NCBI GenBank assembly: GCA_907164885.2 | Contig: OU015493.1 | Span: 119,374,693-119,438,692 of the forward strand | Direction of reading: 5' to 3' | DNA from: Dolomedes plantarius | Lineage: Eukaryota; Arthropoda; Arachnida; Araneae; Dolomedidae | Length of the DNA stretch: 64,000 nucleotides | Shown here: one piece after another, positions 23,391 through 34,559 of the stretch | Layout: each line of letters starts with the position of its first letter | How positions within the stretch are numbered: the first letter of the stretch is position 1 | Made by a program: the position numbers and the translations under genes | The notes under the pieces: model-generated | What the model was told of the DNA's origin: nothing | Databases searched by the model: none | What the model saw: only the letters and a program-made list of their open reading frames with translations

Positions 23391-23409
23391 AGACTTACTT
23401 TCTCTTTGA

Positions 23410-24385
23410 CATTATTGTTACAGAGAATATCAGTAGTTCGGTATTCGGAAATAGGTTCTGTAGTAAAGGAAGAGTTCCCAGACCAAAAATCCAGCTGAAG
23501 CAATTTACAGATGCTATCAATAGAAAACGAAATGGTGCAGGGCATAACTTTAGAGACCTCCCACGTATTGGGGAACATCTACAAATTAAGCTATTCTATT
23601 TAACCAGTTAAAATGCTTATAGCAAAAGTTGCAGAAGTTAACGTTAAGGAATTAAAGCGATTAAATTATTTTACATTTAATAATTACCTGCATTTAACGT
23701 AAGTATTATTAATAAGAAGACTATAACGAAAATCCTCGTTATAATTATTTAGAATGCTTCTCTCTAATTTAGCAAAATTTTAAAACTTATTTTAAATTTC
23801 CTTCACTTAGGTCTCCCAAATAAAAGAGGGTACCCTAAGTATACACATGTACACTAACGTGAATATAAATTCGACAGACACGTAAATATAAATGATTTAT
23901 AGATGCATTCCTGTCTTATAAATTTATTCCAAAATCATAAAAAGATATACAGAATAACATGTAAATTATTCCATTAGTACCACGCAGCTGCTTAATAGCG
24001 TCGAAAAAATAAATCTATGATCACATGAATACATACTACCGACATATCAACAACTGGTACTAACCGATATGCATGTAATGTTTGGTGCTTTGGAGATAGA
24101 AAATATTCTAATGCACTCAAAAAATATCCGAAGCTCAAGATGAAGCTTGATAAAATGAAACTTTTTTATGACTTATACAAAAAAAAAAAATTTTCCATCT
24201 TTCAATGAAAGTATTTTTGGAGTGAGGAGAGGAGGCTGCATTTCATGCGTCTTACATTTCTTAAGAATCTAAAAGCTGAAAACCCATAAAGCGATAAAAA
24301 TCTGACAGGATGGGTATCGTGCTTTTCAAAATCGCATATGGTTTATAATATTTACGAAATAGTTTTCTGTTTTGAAATAATGGTT
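23410..24385. other. Intergenic DNA, nothing recognised
   Basis: A+T-rich; short open frames near 23410-23611 overlap on both strands and carry no motif. Confidence 0.5.
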
Positions 24386-24389
24386 TATG

Positions 24390-25625
24390 AATGGGATTCA
24401 CTTTTGGGACAACAAATATTGCCCAAACTGAAAAAAATATTCGCGCCTGTTTGAGTGAAATAACACATTCCCTTTTCAGTTCTTTAAGAACTTCAATATT
24501 TGAAAATTAAGAATGTTAAAAATAAAAATTCCTTATAAAACTTATTTTGATAAGACATAGAAATTGAGATATAATTTGACTTATTTAATTATTTGTAATT
24601 TAATAATTCACTAATTAAATAATTCTTTAATAATTTGTATTCCCATTTGGAGCAACAGATATTTTGCAATTTGAAAAATATTCGTGCATGTTTGAGGGAA
24701 AAAACACATTCCTTTTTCCTTTTCCAGCTCATTAAGAACTTCAGAATTCAAGAATAAAGAATACTAAAAATTAGCTCCTTATAAAAATATATTTTGAAAA
24801 GACAAAGCAATTAAGGTATAATTTGACTAGACATATTTAATTATTTGCGATTTAATAATTATCTAGTTTAATAATTATTTAATAATTTGTATTCACTTTT
24901 GGGACAGCAAATATTTCACAAACTGAAAAATATTCGTGCATGTTTGAGAGAAATAACACACTCCTTTTTCAGCTCTTTAATCACTTCAAAATTCTAAAAT
25001 AAAGGATATTAAAGAGAAGTCCCTTATAAAAATATATTTTGATAAGAAAAAGAAACTGATGTATAATTTGACTTCACTTATTTTATTAACGTATTTTTCG
25101 GACCATAAGACGCACTTTTTTACATCAAAATATCGACTTAAAATCGGGGTGCGTCTTAAGGTACGAAGGTAACATTAAAATAAAATGAAAATTTTACCGT
25201 ATATTTTATATATATTATTTATTATATATATATATATATTTTATCTTTATAAAGTAAGAAATTTAAAATATTTTCATATACCTAACAATATACAAAATAT
25301 TCTTTTCTAAATGTCCTCGCATAAATTTGAGAGGCAGGGGCGTCTTACCATCCAGTGCCTCTTATGGCCCAAAAAATACAATATTTGTAATTTAATAATT
25401 AACTAATTTTATAATTCTTTGATAATTTGAATAGATTAGTGGGACAACAAATATTTCGCAAATTGCAAAACATTCATGCATGTTTGAGTGACATAACACA
25501 TTCCTTTTTCCTTTTCCAGCTCATTAAGAACTTCAAAATTCGTAATTAAACAATGTGAAAATTAGTTCCTCTTAAATGTATATTTTGATAAAAAATAAAG
25601 GTATAATTTAGTTTATAGAAAGAGG
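24390..25625 (+). repeat. Tandem satellite, about 245-bp unit, four copies
   Basis: Units begin near 24397, 24639, 24890 and 25428, each with a GGGACAACAAATATT-like word, then AAAATATTCGTGCATGTTTG, CACATTCCTTTTTC and AATTTAATAATT. Spacings are 242, 251 and 538 bp. The last equals about 248 once the 290-bp MITE at 25091-25379 is removed. Units are clearly diverged, so the array is old. Confidence 0.8.
25091..25379. mobile_element. MITE inserted in the third satellite unit
   Basis: Left end GTATTTTTCGGACCATAAGA; right end, read inward, GTATTTTTTGGGCCATAAGA, about 20 bp with few mismatches. Inside, AAGACGCAC near 25107 and GTGCGTCTTA near 25149 form a second inverted pair, and a (TA)n tract follows. 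Comparison with the other satellite units shows the satellite continuing on both sides. The target duplication is not clear, so I leave the superfamily open. Confidence 0.7.
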
Positions 25626-26560
25626 AGGAACTTCATAGTGACTGCGAGATGCTTGACACTGAGATAGTGATGTAAACAGCATAGAGTCGTTTTGTTGTTT
25701 ACTGTGTAGCGTCATGACAAGGCTGATAAAATCTCTGAGGCATTTTGAAGCAATTTCACAACTATTGATCCATACCAAGAAAGACAGAGTTCTAATTAAA
25801 AAATGAAGGCCAATTCACTCAAAACAAAAACTCAACAATTTATTAACAAAAAAAATTAACATTTAAACAGTGCAACATATTCAATTAAAATCCCGTGCAG
25901 ATTCACAACGTACGGAGCCTAAAACACACATCCGCACAGGTCGCGTTCTGTAGCGTCTCTCCCTCAGCGAGGGGATCGGCAAGCGTTCGTGACAGTTTCT
26001 TCGTAGATGCCGAACTTTATTACCTTGCAGAAACGTTAGGGTGACAGCTTTATTGGCTGCGTCTGTGGGAAAAACGTTTTTTAATCCCCCCACGTGTTCC
26101 GAACTGGTGGGAACGAGCAACACATTCCTTGAAAAACACGCAGCTGTGTTTCAAGCTCTTGTGGGGTATCGGGAAAAAATAAGACCATATTTCCAGTACG
26201 CTACAACTGTTAATGTGTACGTTTCTTTCATAATCGGCGCTAATAGAATCTGGGAATTTGTTTGGCTGCCTGGGCCACTACTGCTGCACGCTTATAAATT
26301 TGCAGCTAGCTCATGCACCTTGGACGTTCTCAACTCACACATTTTCATATTTCTACGCACTTTGATCTTTCAAAATTTATGGAAGTATGTTTCAGGCCTA
26401 GGAGGGGGGGGGGAGTATGATCAGAAGTTCATCAAAGGTGGTGTTGGTGTTGTTTGGGGGGGGGGGGCGCTTGGCATAAAAAGGATAAGAATCACAACTC
26501 TAGACGTCGGTATGTACCCTTGGGTTACTCGTGAACCAGGTTGGGAACAACCCCTTTAAT
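25626..26560. other. Unresolved region, possible hAT end at its right edge
   Basis: The segment 25860-26160 is richer in G+C than its flanks. Two long G runs occur near 26401 and 26455. At the right edge the minus strand reads AAAGGGGTTGTTCCCAACCT, resembling a hAT terminus, but I found no partner end or target duplication. The long plus-strand open frame 26041-26559 runs through the G runs and into this end, so I do not treat it as a gene. Confidence 0.35.
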
Positions 26561-26882
26561 GGTGTTGCTTTTTGGCATCGTATTATCTTCCCGTAACAAC
26601 AATTATTAGAGAAATTTGTATTAATTAGACTAACTAAAGCAATAAAATTTAAATATTAATACAAGAATTTTCAATTCTTGAAAACAGATTGCTTTTGTTT
26701 AAAAGTAAACGATACGTGTTATACTAAAATTAATACCCAATTAGGAAATTAGTGATTTGTAAGAATATCTAAAAAATATTTAACCGTAAGTTAAAATGGT
26801 GTAATGCGTCAAACAAAACAGAGACTGAAATATTCTATTCAATTCTCAAATATTTGAGGTAGATGTCAGATATATAACAAAT

Positions 26883-26885
<3 letters not shown>

Positions 26886-26916
<31 letters not shown>
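26886..26916. repeat. (TA)n microsatellite, left flank of the Tigger-like element
   Basis: TA tract ending in the target TA. The same tract resumes at 28179. Confidence 0.9.
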
Positions 26917-26919
<3 letters not shown>

Positions 26920-28178
26920 TGATACCTCCCTTAACGGACACTCCCGAATAGCGGACACCTAATTAACGGACATTTTTATGAGTCCCAGTCCTTTTATATA
27001 GGACAATCCATGTTATTTCCTCTGGATAGCGGACACTCCGAATAGCGGACAGGTATTTTTGAAAAACTCAATTTTTTTGGCAAACATTTCAATATTATTC
27101 TAACAAGCAAGCTAAAAATATATGCTTATGCGTCTTTACAACGAACTTTTTCCGAATCCTTCCTTTCGTGCTTGATACAATGAAATTCGACCCTAAAATG
27201 TGCACAATGGCATTAAATGTTAATGTCAAAAATGTAAATTTAGTTTTCTTGCCGCCTAACATCACTTTGATGCTAAAGCCACTTGATCAGGGAATTATCC
27301 TTAGCTTTAAGTACGGTACAGAAAGCTGCTTCTGAGACATGTACTTTCACAGATTATGTCCTGCAAATCCAGCAAAGATTTCGCAAAATCGGTATCTGTT
27401 TTGCGTGCCATTTCCTGGGCTACGTCAGCCCTTAAAAAGGGTGCAACCTGGGTGCGTTCTAAAATGTTTTAAGAAGGCAGGATTTTTAAGTACAAGCGAA
27501 GTGGCAACTGACAGTATTGCTGAAAAAAAGCGAAAAAGAACTTGCGGATCTCGTAGCCAATTTGGATTAAAATATCAGCGTTGAAGAGTATGTCATGATT
27601 GATGACTGATTTATCAACTGAGGAAGAAAATCTGCATGTTTCCAATTTCATTCATCGGAACACCACTGAAGCTCTGGCCCATTCTGAGGATGATGATGGG
27701 GAATCGCCAATTGAAGACTGCAGAATCAAAGATAATTCGGAAGCACTGAAATACAGCGAACAATTAAAACAGTTCTCTCTGAACAACGAAGATTAGGAGG
27801 GATTAGCAAAGCTAAATACTATGAAAATTCACCTTGGAAAACAGGTTTGCTGTAAAAAAAGGAATCAAACTTTGTTAACAGATTTTTTCAGTAGTAAATA
27901 AAAAAATTTAGCTCCTATACATTGTATTTTAGGATTATTTAATGCAAGATAAAAGAATTAGCCTACAGTAAAAAGGTAAAGTAGTAAATAGTTATTCTTT
28001 TCTTACCTCATTAATTTTTCCTTTTTAATTAAAATTGCAGGCGTAATTTTCAATCAAATGTCAAATAGAAATGCAAAAACTTTTTTATAAAAAGGTTGTC
28101 CTCCCCAATAGCGGACACCTCCTAATAACGGACTAAACTTTTGGTCCCGTGACTGTCCGCTTTTCGGAGGTACCACTG
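26917..28178 (+). mobile_element. Tigger-type DNA transposon, internally deleted
   Basis: Left end CAGTGATACCTCCCTTAACG; right end, read inward, CAGTGGTACCTCCGAAAAGC. Both ends carry several GCGGACA/TCCGC words typical of Tigger termini. TA flanks both sides (26915-26916, 28179-28180) and belongs to a longer TA tract. At 1262 bp it is about half a full Tigger. It keeps the C-terminal half of the transposase on the plus strand. Confidence 0.9.
27140..27583 (+). pseudogene. Tigger-type (DDE_1) transposase C-terminal half, broken
   Basis: Around 27222 the frame reads VNLVFLPPNITLMLKPLDQG, the FLPPN-PLDQG signature that precedes the last catalytic residue in DDE_1/Tigger-type transposases. A stop follows (about 27332). 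Further segments read ILRAISWATSALK in another frame and RVQPGCVLKCFKKAGF in the next, ending at 27583. The start, N-terminal HTH and CENP-B-like DNA-binding domains, and the first two catalytic Asp residues are absent. Frame changes near 27420 confirm decay. The separate open frame 27599-27796 (acidic, SEDDDGESPIEDC) is probably the continuation of the C-terminal tail. Confidence 0.75.

Positions 28179-28210
<32 letters not shown>
28179..28210. repeat. (TA)n(CA)n spacer between two transposons
   Basis: The 32-bp remainder of the microsatellite between the Tigger-like and mariner-like elements. Confidence 0.9.
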
Positions 28211-28211
<1 letters not shown>

Positions 28212-29364
28212 AGGGTGTCCATAATTAAACGTCCCTACTTTAAAATTGTCTACAGTCGGAACTATTGTTCAGAAAGTTATGAAATTTTGTGTAGGACATA
28301 TTGAAGGGATGGGGATTTGTTTGAGCGAATAAAAAAAATTTGTTCAAAATTTTACCACCAGAGGACATTTTTGATGAATTACACATTTAGCCAACATTTA
28401 CTATAGTTAAAAAAAATTATTACAACAAGACATGTTCAACATGACGGCCATCAATTTACAGCTACCATTTGAAATCGTAAGATAGCATGTTCTACAGTTG
28501 ACCGCAGTGTGTCCAGGGAAATGCAGAGAACATATCGTGAAATGCTGTCTTTCAGATCAGGTATAGTTCTTGGTTTATCAAGACTGACTAGATGTTTCAC
28601 ATGCCCCCAAAGCAAAAAGTCGCATGGGTTGAGGTCTGGGGATCGGGGAGGCCACACATTCGGAAAGTGGCGTCTGATGGCACGTTCTTCTGTAAAATGA
28701 TTTTTGAGAACGTTCTTAATACGAAGGCTCCATCTTGCATAAAAATTGCTCCATCTTGCATAAAAATTGTGCGTGAAAGGCACTGACATGATTGCAGATC
28801 CGGAACAATTTTATACAGTAACAAGGATGCATATCGCTCCCCGGAAACCGAGCATGTTACTGGACTTCTAGGACTTAATTCCACGAAGAAATACGGGCCG
28901 AGAATAAAAAATGCAGAAAATCCACACCATACGGTTACTTTCGGTGAATGCATCGGAACATCTAAGATAAAACGCTGATTTTCTAGCTCCCAAATTCGGC
29001 AGTTGTGAGTATTCATCGAACCGTCCAAATAAAAGTGTGCTTCGTCTGTCCAGAGGATATTCCAAGGCCATTCTGCATCAACCTCAAAGCGAGCAAAAAA
29101 CTGAAGGGAGAACCGCTGTCGAGTCTCGAAATCATGTGTAAGCAACCTCTGCAAAAATTGAAGCTTGTACGGATAATACCGGAGAATATTCCGCATGACC
29201 GGAGGATATTCCGCATGGTGGTGAAGTTTTGAACTAATTTTTTTATTCGCTCAAACAAATTCCCGTTCTTTCAATATGTCCTACACAACATTTCATAACT
29301 TTCTGAACAATAGTTTCGACTGTAGACAACTTTAAAATAGGGAAGTTTAATTATGGACACTCTG
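28211..29364 (-). mobile_element. mariner-related transposon, 5'-deleted, inactive
   Basis: Terminal inverted repeats about 100 bp long begin CAGGGTGTCCATAATTAAAC on the left and, read inward, CAGAGTGTCCATAATTAAAC on the right. They continue through GAAAGTTATGAAATTTTGTG-type sequence. TA precedes the left end (28209-28210), whereas TG follows the right end. A single transposase remnant lies on the minus strand. The coding start abuts the right inverted repeat, so the DNA-binding N-terminus has been lost. Confidence 0.85.
28451..29230 (-). pseudogene. mariner-related transposase pseudogene with duplicated catalytic motif
   Basis: From about 29196 the frame reads MRNILRYYPYKLQFLQRLL, then NILWTDEAHFYLDGS (first catalytic Asp), KVTVWCGFSAFFILGPYF, and TIFMQDGAIFMQDGA, in which the second Asp motif appears twice because of a 21-bp tandem duplication (28730-28771). 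A frameshift just after it leads to HFTEERAIRRHFPNVWPPRS, then PDLNPCDFLLWG (third Asp), with the stop at 28451. The gap between second and third Asp is clearly more than 34 residues, nearer to the DD41D type than to classical DD34D mariner, but the frameshift prevents an exact count. A second small duplication of the ATTCCGCATG word lies near 29185-29218 at the N-terminal edge. The N-terminal helix-turn-helix region is missing. Confidence 0.85.
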
Positions 29365-29380
29365 TGTGTATGTGCATATA

Positions 29381-30786
29381 CACTGCTGGCCACTGTAAAT
29401 GCAACACCCTGAAGGAAACATGCAAATAACATGAAATTTACAACATGCATTAGCGGAGGTGAGATATGCAAATGATTAGAAATTCAGCGCAGACGCACAT
29501 CACGCGCGCCTGTGGCGCCACTTCAAAGCGCTATTTAAGGCTTGGAGATTTCGACGATTTCAAGTTCGGCAATTGTGTTTTTCTTGTGGTTTTTTCAAAA
29601 AAACGATCAATTATGCCTCGTCGAAAACAGTCATGATCTTTTGATCAAGTATCCGAGTTCGACAGAGGAAGGATAGTGGCCTACCGAGAATATGGATTAT
29701 CTTTCAGGGAAATCGGTAGTCGTGTTGGACGAAACCAAACAACTGTAATGCGGATATGTGATCGTTGGATGCAGGAGGGTACGACGGACCGGCGTGTTCG
29801 ATCGCATCCACCTCAGCGCACCACTTCACGTGATGACAGGCAAATTGTACGCATCGCAGTGACGGATCGCTCAGTCACATCACGAACCATAGCACAGCAC
29901 ATGCAGTTTGTAACGCAACATCCAGTGTCTGCGCGTACCATTCGACGCCTTTTACAGCAGAGTGGTCTGTCCGCAAGACGTCCATTGCTTTGTCTACCCT
30001 TGACGCAGAACCACAGACGTCTCCGCCGCCAATGGTGCGACGGCAGAATGGAATGAAATTGTCTTTACTGACGAGTCACGCTTCTGTCTGCAACACCACG
30101 ATGGTCGCATTCGAGTCTGGAGACACCGTGAAGAGAGGATGCTGAACAGCTGCGTTATGCACCGCCACACTGGTCCTGCACCGGGTATTATGGTATGGGG
30201 CGGTATTGGATATCACTCTCGCACACCTCTAGTACGCATTGCCGGTACTTTAAACAGCCAGCGCTACATCTCCGAGGTGTTGGAGCCAGTTGTCCTTCCT
30301 TACCTTCAGGGCTTGCCCACAGCCATATTTCAACAGGATAATGCGCGACCACACGTGGCACGCATTGTCCAACGGTTCTTCGTCAATCGCCAGATTGAAC
30401 TGCTTCCCTGGCCGCCTCGCTCTCCGGATCTTTCGCCGATAGAAAACATGTGGTCCATGGTTGCTCTACGATTGACCCAGATTCCATCCCCAGCTGCCAC
30501 AGTAGATCAACTTTGGCAATGTGTGGAAGCTGCTTGGTCTGCTGTACCCCAAGAACTCATCCAAAATGTCTTTGAATCCAAAATGTCTTTGTCACTTTGA
30601 GGCGTGTGGCAGCGGTGATCTCCAACAATGGCGGCTACTCTGGCTACTGATTTTGGCAGGAACCACACTTCACAGAAGTCTATAAATTTAATCATTTGAT
30701 ACTTGGTCAACATGTTATCTACAAAATAAATTTTGTTGTGATATCTCTTGTCTTTCTTGGTGTTGCAATTTGGGTGGCCAGCAGTG
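29381..30786 (+). mobile_element. Tc1-like transposon, near full length, inactive
   Basis: Left end CACTGCTGGCCACTGTAAAT; right end, read inward, CACTGCTGGCCACCCAAATT. TA lies at 29379-29380 and 30787-30788. The 1406-bp length is normal. Only 16 bp separates it from the mariner-like element on the left. One transposase pseudogene on the plus strand fills most of it. Confidence 0.9.
29613..30650 (+). pseudogene. Tc1-like DD34E transposase pseudogene
   Basis: Starts MPRRKQS at 29613, with a stop at 29634. It then reads on through a helix-turn-helix pair (GLSFREIGSRVGRNQTTVMR and SARTIRRLLQQSGLSARR). A frameshift near 30050 joins to EIVFTDESRF (first Asp), IMVWGGIGYHSRTPL, then FQQDNARPHVAR (second Asp) and SPDLSPIENMW (Glu). 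I count 34 residues between the second Asp and the Glu, the classical Tc1 spacing. A short repeat of CCAAAATGTCTTTG at 30562-30591 disturbs the frame. The tail RRVAAVISNNGGYSGY then ends at 30650. Apart from one stop and two frame changes it is close to full length (about 340 residues), so the copy is fairly young. It resembles proteins often annotated as Tc1/Tcb1 transposases in spiders; that is recognition, not a search. Confidence 0.9.
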
Positions 30787-30788
30787 TA

Positions 30789-31540
30789 TATATACTAAGC
30801 CATATTTTGATGTTTTTAATAATAGCAATTTTCCAAGTTTATCAAAAGCATTTGTTGAAATACCTTGAATATATCTGCAATGTTTCTTAAAATACAGAAG
30901 TAAACGCCAGAACAAATTTCAAATTTAATATGAAGTTTCTCTAATGGACTCGATTGCTATCAAAAAAGATAATTCATAGAATGATTATTCAAGATATTGT
31001 TATTAGGCAGGTGAAAATATTTAATGCAGCTTAGGATGAAAGAAATAAAACCAAGGAGATCAAGCAAATGAAATTAATAACAGTCCAAATATTAAGGAGA
31101 CAGTACAGAGTAAAGTTTGTTTGACCACAAAGTTTACTCTTCTAGTCGTATTGATAGTTATGATACTTGTAATACTAAGCACTGCCAATGATCCTGGATA
31201 GCAATAAAAGCTATGTAATACATTAATGTCTTTTAATGTGTAGAGTTAATGCATTGCATGAACGTCAGGGATGTTATTAAGACTACAAGCAGTTATGTAT
31301 TTTATGGGTCTTCAACATAAAGGCATTTTAGTATTATAATAGATACATACAGAATAAACTGATAGTTTATATGCTGAGGAAAAATCCAAATGTCTGAATA
31401 CAAAACGGCCCTTTGTGTGTTGTAAAAAATAAATTAACAAAATTAAAAATTTCGTTATGGAAAGCACTCTAAGTTTCGAAGTGGGTGGGCAACTCATTGG
31501 TAGTATCCAGACTCTAAAACCGTTGGCTTATTCTCTATTC
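30789..31540. other. Intergenic DNA, nothing recognised
   Basis: A+T-rich, with no supported feature. A short residue of the TA tract follows the Tc1-like element. Confidence 0.55.
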
Positions 31541-31546
31541 TTAAAG

Positions 31547-31909
31547 TTGCTATGCAATAACCCTATTGGATTCGCTCACCTCAATGTTAACCTATGGAGA
31601 GAATTAGCCTACAATTTACAGCTATACAAATGCTGATAATCCAATAAAACCGGTATTTTCAGATTGCCTGAACTTTTCTGCACCTTGAAACAGGATTCAT
31701 TTTATAAATTTCGTTCAACAAAGGAATATATGAGCGTTTAAAACACACTATACCAGATCTTTTCCCCAAATAATTTAAATTAAAGAATATTATTTCAATT
31801 TTTTTTAATACGAAAATTGCCCCTAGGTGTAAAATTTCTCTCTCTATTACGGAATACAAATTTTCTCCATAAGTTGATGTATATCCAATACGGTTAGTAC
31901 ACAGCAGCT
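31547..31909 (-). mobile_element. Long-inverted-repeat foldback element, copy A
   Basis: The left arm contains AACCCTATTGGATTCGCTCA and CTCAATGTTAACCTATGG. The right arm (eroded) contains GGTTAGTACACAGCAG. The interior matches copy B at 35505-35922 in the opposite orientation, including words around GCACCTTGAAACAGG and TTCGTTCAACAAAGG. The 6-mer TTAAAG flanks both sides (31541-31546 and 31910-31915). No protein-coding capacity. Confidence 0.7.
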
Positions 31910-31915
31910 TTAAAG

Positions 31916-33142
31916 CTATGAAGAATTTAAGCTAATTTCCTTATTTCGGCGGAATATATATTTATTTTGAGATAATTTAATTATAAATTTTATTCCATGT
32001 TTGCAATTCCTTACCCACGAACCGGAATTAATTGCACTTTATATTATGTAAAGGTACTTCCCTCCGAATGACAATTCTTTTTATACAGCATGTTTATTTG
32101 ATTTTTTCTTGTCCAAAATATTTGGAGCTCATTCTTCAATTTTCATCAGTTTCCTTTTATCGAGTACGCAGCTTTTTTTACGAATATAACATAATTTTGT
32201 GGGCGTTAAAACAGATATTGAGCGCACGCCCTTACATGTCTGTAAATAGGCAATTACTGACAATTTTTGATATCATGTGACCTACCTCATTTTAACCCTA
32301 TTTCTCCTATGAACTGAAGCTAAAATGGTTTTTGAATTGTACTATAAGCGCTGATTTTCTTAGAATATCTCAAAATCATTCATTATATGTATTTTAACGT
32401 CATCTCTCGTTAATTGGAATTTACAAAGTTAGTAGTTTGTAAATGCTACTAATTTCAAAGTTGAAAAGTTTTAGGAAGCATATTTTTAATATTGGTGAGT
32501 TTTTTTAAAACTCTGATAGTGACAAATTATTCTCTTAATCTTCAAAAAATAAATCAAAGAGGTACTTAAGAATTCTGGTAAGATATAACGGATGATATAT
32601 CTTCATATAAAAAACGCATTTTTAACACACTTTTTTTTTTAAAATTTCACACAAAACTAAAACGGAGGAACTTAAAACGTTTTCGGATAAATATATTTAT
32701 TATTACGCTCGGAGAATCTTTGCGTATTGTTTTCTAAACTAAGAAACATGTTAGAATTGCGTGCAATAAATATTTCATGACAGTAAAATAAATGATGCAT
32801 ATAATTAGATTACACCTTGAAGGATAGGAATGACATAAGTAATGTTACTATCTCAGTAGGAATTTTAAAGAGTCTATTTGCATTAAAAATGAGAGAGAAT
32901 TACTTCGATTTTGAGTTTTATTAAATTATTCGGAAGTCGAATCTAATATCCGTATAGGCGAATTTCCTTTTTCGAAAGAAAAAGTGAATTCGATGTCACA
33001 TATTGGTAAGTTGAACAGAATATTTTAAAATTATGCGAGTCTTTTGAGTACAACCAAAATCAAATCTTTTACGACATTAAATTTTCATTAAATAAAATAA
33101 ATAAAAATGAATATAATCTACATATTAATATGAAATTTTACA
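31916..33142. other. Intergenic DNA, nothing recognised
   Basis: A+T-rich. The 82-codon open frame at 32032-32280 has no known motif. Confidence 0.5.
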
Positions 33143-33144
33143 TA

Positions 33145-34441
33145 CCGTAAACCATAGACTGATTCATTTGTGTACTTTGCTCCTAGATGGGTAACTTTGC
33201 ACCATTGTTGAAAAAAGATTTCATCCCATCTAGCAGATAAACTAATGAATATTTAACAATATTTCCACTGTCATCTGATAGATAGCACCACCTCTCATAA
33301 CATGAATGATAATTTCTATTTTAGCAGCCATTTTGGGTTTGCCAAATGTGTCTGTGCTGGTACTATTTTTAGTTAAAATCTTCATCTGAAAAAGTTGTAT
33401 TTTGCTCCAAGGAAACGATTTTAGTTGAAGGTCAGTGTTGTCTATTTATATATAGAAACTAATTGTCTTAGAAATCCTAACGTTTAAATCATGTTAAACT
33501 GAATATTTATCCATTTATGATCGATACTGTTTTTGAAGTTAGTTTTAGAGCAGATAGGGGGATACTTTGCACCAACTCAAAAGTGGTGCAAAGAAGATGG
33601 AAGAGATGAATACATCTACACAGAATGAACTGACACATTCAAAGTTCCAGCTTAAACCTATCTACAAACAGACTGATTCATTTGTAGTTGTTATGTACGA
33701 AAATGAATACTACCCAGGTGTCATTGAAAGCTTCAATGAGGATGGAGCGTTCGTGAGTGTCATGCCGAAGTCGTTAAATAACTGGAAGTGGCCTGTTAAT
33801 AAAGATGCCTTTTTGTATAAATGGGAAAAAATAGTTGGAGGTATAAATCCCCCCAAATTATTTAGCAAACGAGGTGTTTTCTCAGTCCCAGAGCTGGCTG
33901 ATGGCTATGGAAATTTTTAAATATTTGTTTTTATACTACAGAAATTTTAAAATTCTGATGCATCGAATATACAAGTGTTTCTATTTAGTTTTGCCACAAA
34001 ATTAAAGCAAATTTTGTTGATGTCATATTCTTTTTTTATAGATTAAATACAATTAGTTGAACTTGTTTGTTTTTAAATATTTTCTCTTGTTTAAACCGAA
34101 AAAATTCAAATTCTGTCAGTTTTCCACGATTCTATAAGGTGCCACAGTTAACTTCAATGAGGTTACTTTGCACCAGGTTAATTTTCTTGCTTCGAACAAA
34201 TTATTATTTTATGTGGTGCAAAGTAACCCGCCCTTATGGTATACTTTGCACCACTTTTAAAAAATTATTAAAAAATATAAAATACGTATAAAAACAGGTT
34301 TTATTAACATGGAACTATTCCTTAATTATATAAGAATACAATAGAACTACTTTCAAAAGTCATTTTACAGAATTTCTATGATTTACGTGAGCATTACAAA
34401 AAAATCTTGGAAAAATGGTGCAAAGTAGCCACGGTTTATGG
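33145..34441 (+). mobile_element. pogo-type transposon remnant with TTTGCACC subterminal repeats
   Basis: Left end CCGTAAACCATAGACTGATT; right end, read inward, CCATAAACCGTGGCTACTTT, with TA at 33143-33144 and 34442-34443. The word CTTTGCACC or its complement recurs at about 33195, 33562, 33584, 34158, 34214, 34242 and 34418, on both strands, as expected for clustered transposase binding sites. The 1297-bp element keeps only the C-terminal domain of a transposase. Confidence 0.75.
33567..33920 (+). pseudogene. pogo-type transposase C-terminal domain remnant
   Basis: A 117-codon open frame. After a polar lead-in (EEMNTSTQNELTHSKFQLKP) it contains DSFVVVMYENEYYPGVIESF, then SLNNWKWPVNKDAFLYKWEK and INPPKLFSKRGVFSVPEL. 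A small beta-rich module with a WKWP motif and a closing R(G)xFSVPE is what I recall from the C-termini of pogo/DDE_1-type transposases in arthropods. The ATG at 33567 lies in the repeated TTTGCACC region and need not be the true start; the original reading frame probably entered from deleted sequence. No catalytic domain is present. The frame is intact over its length, which suggests the element is not very old. Confidence 0.6.
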
Positions 34442-34499
34442 TACATACATACATAAATACACACACACACATACATACAAACTCCTTTCTCTATGTCAA

Positions 34500-34558
34500 T
34501 GATAGTTCTAAAAAAATTGGGCGTTTTGAGGGGTAGTCCGCTATGGAGGTTTCACTGT
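34500..34558. mobile_element. Right-end fragment of a Tigger-type element
   Basis: TTTTGAGGGGTAGTCCGCTA then TGGAGGTTTCACTG followed by TA. This is a typical Tigger end with a GTCCGC word, similar to the other CAGTG-type termini in the window. The matching left end was not found. Confidence 0.5.
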
Positions 34559-34559
34559 A

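Noticed and set aside
26041..26559. 172-codon open frame on the plus strand
   Set aside because: It has no family motif, crosses two long G runs that give Gly-rich sequence, and ends inside a hAT-like terminus.
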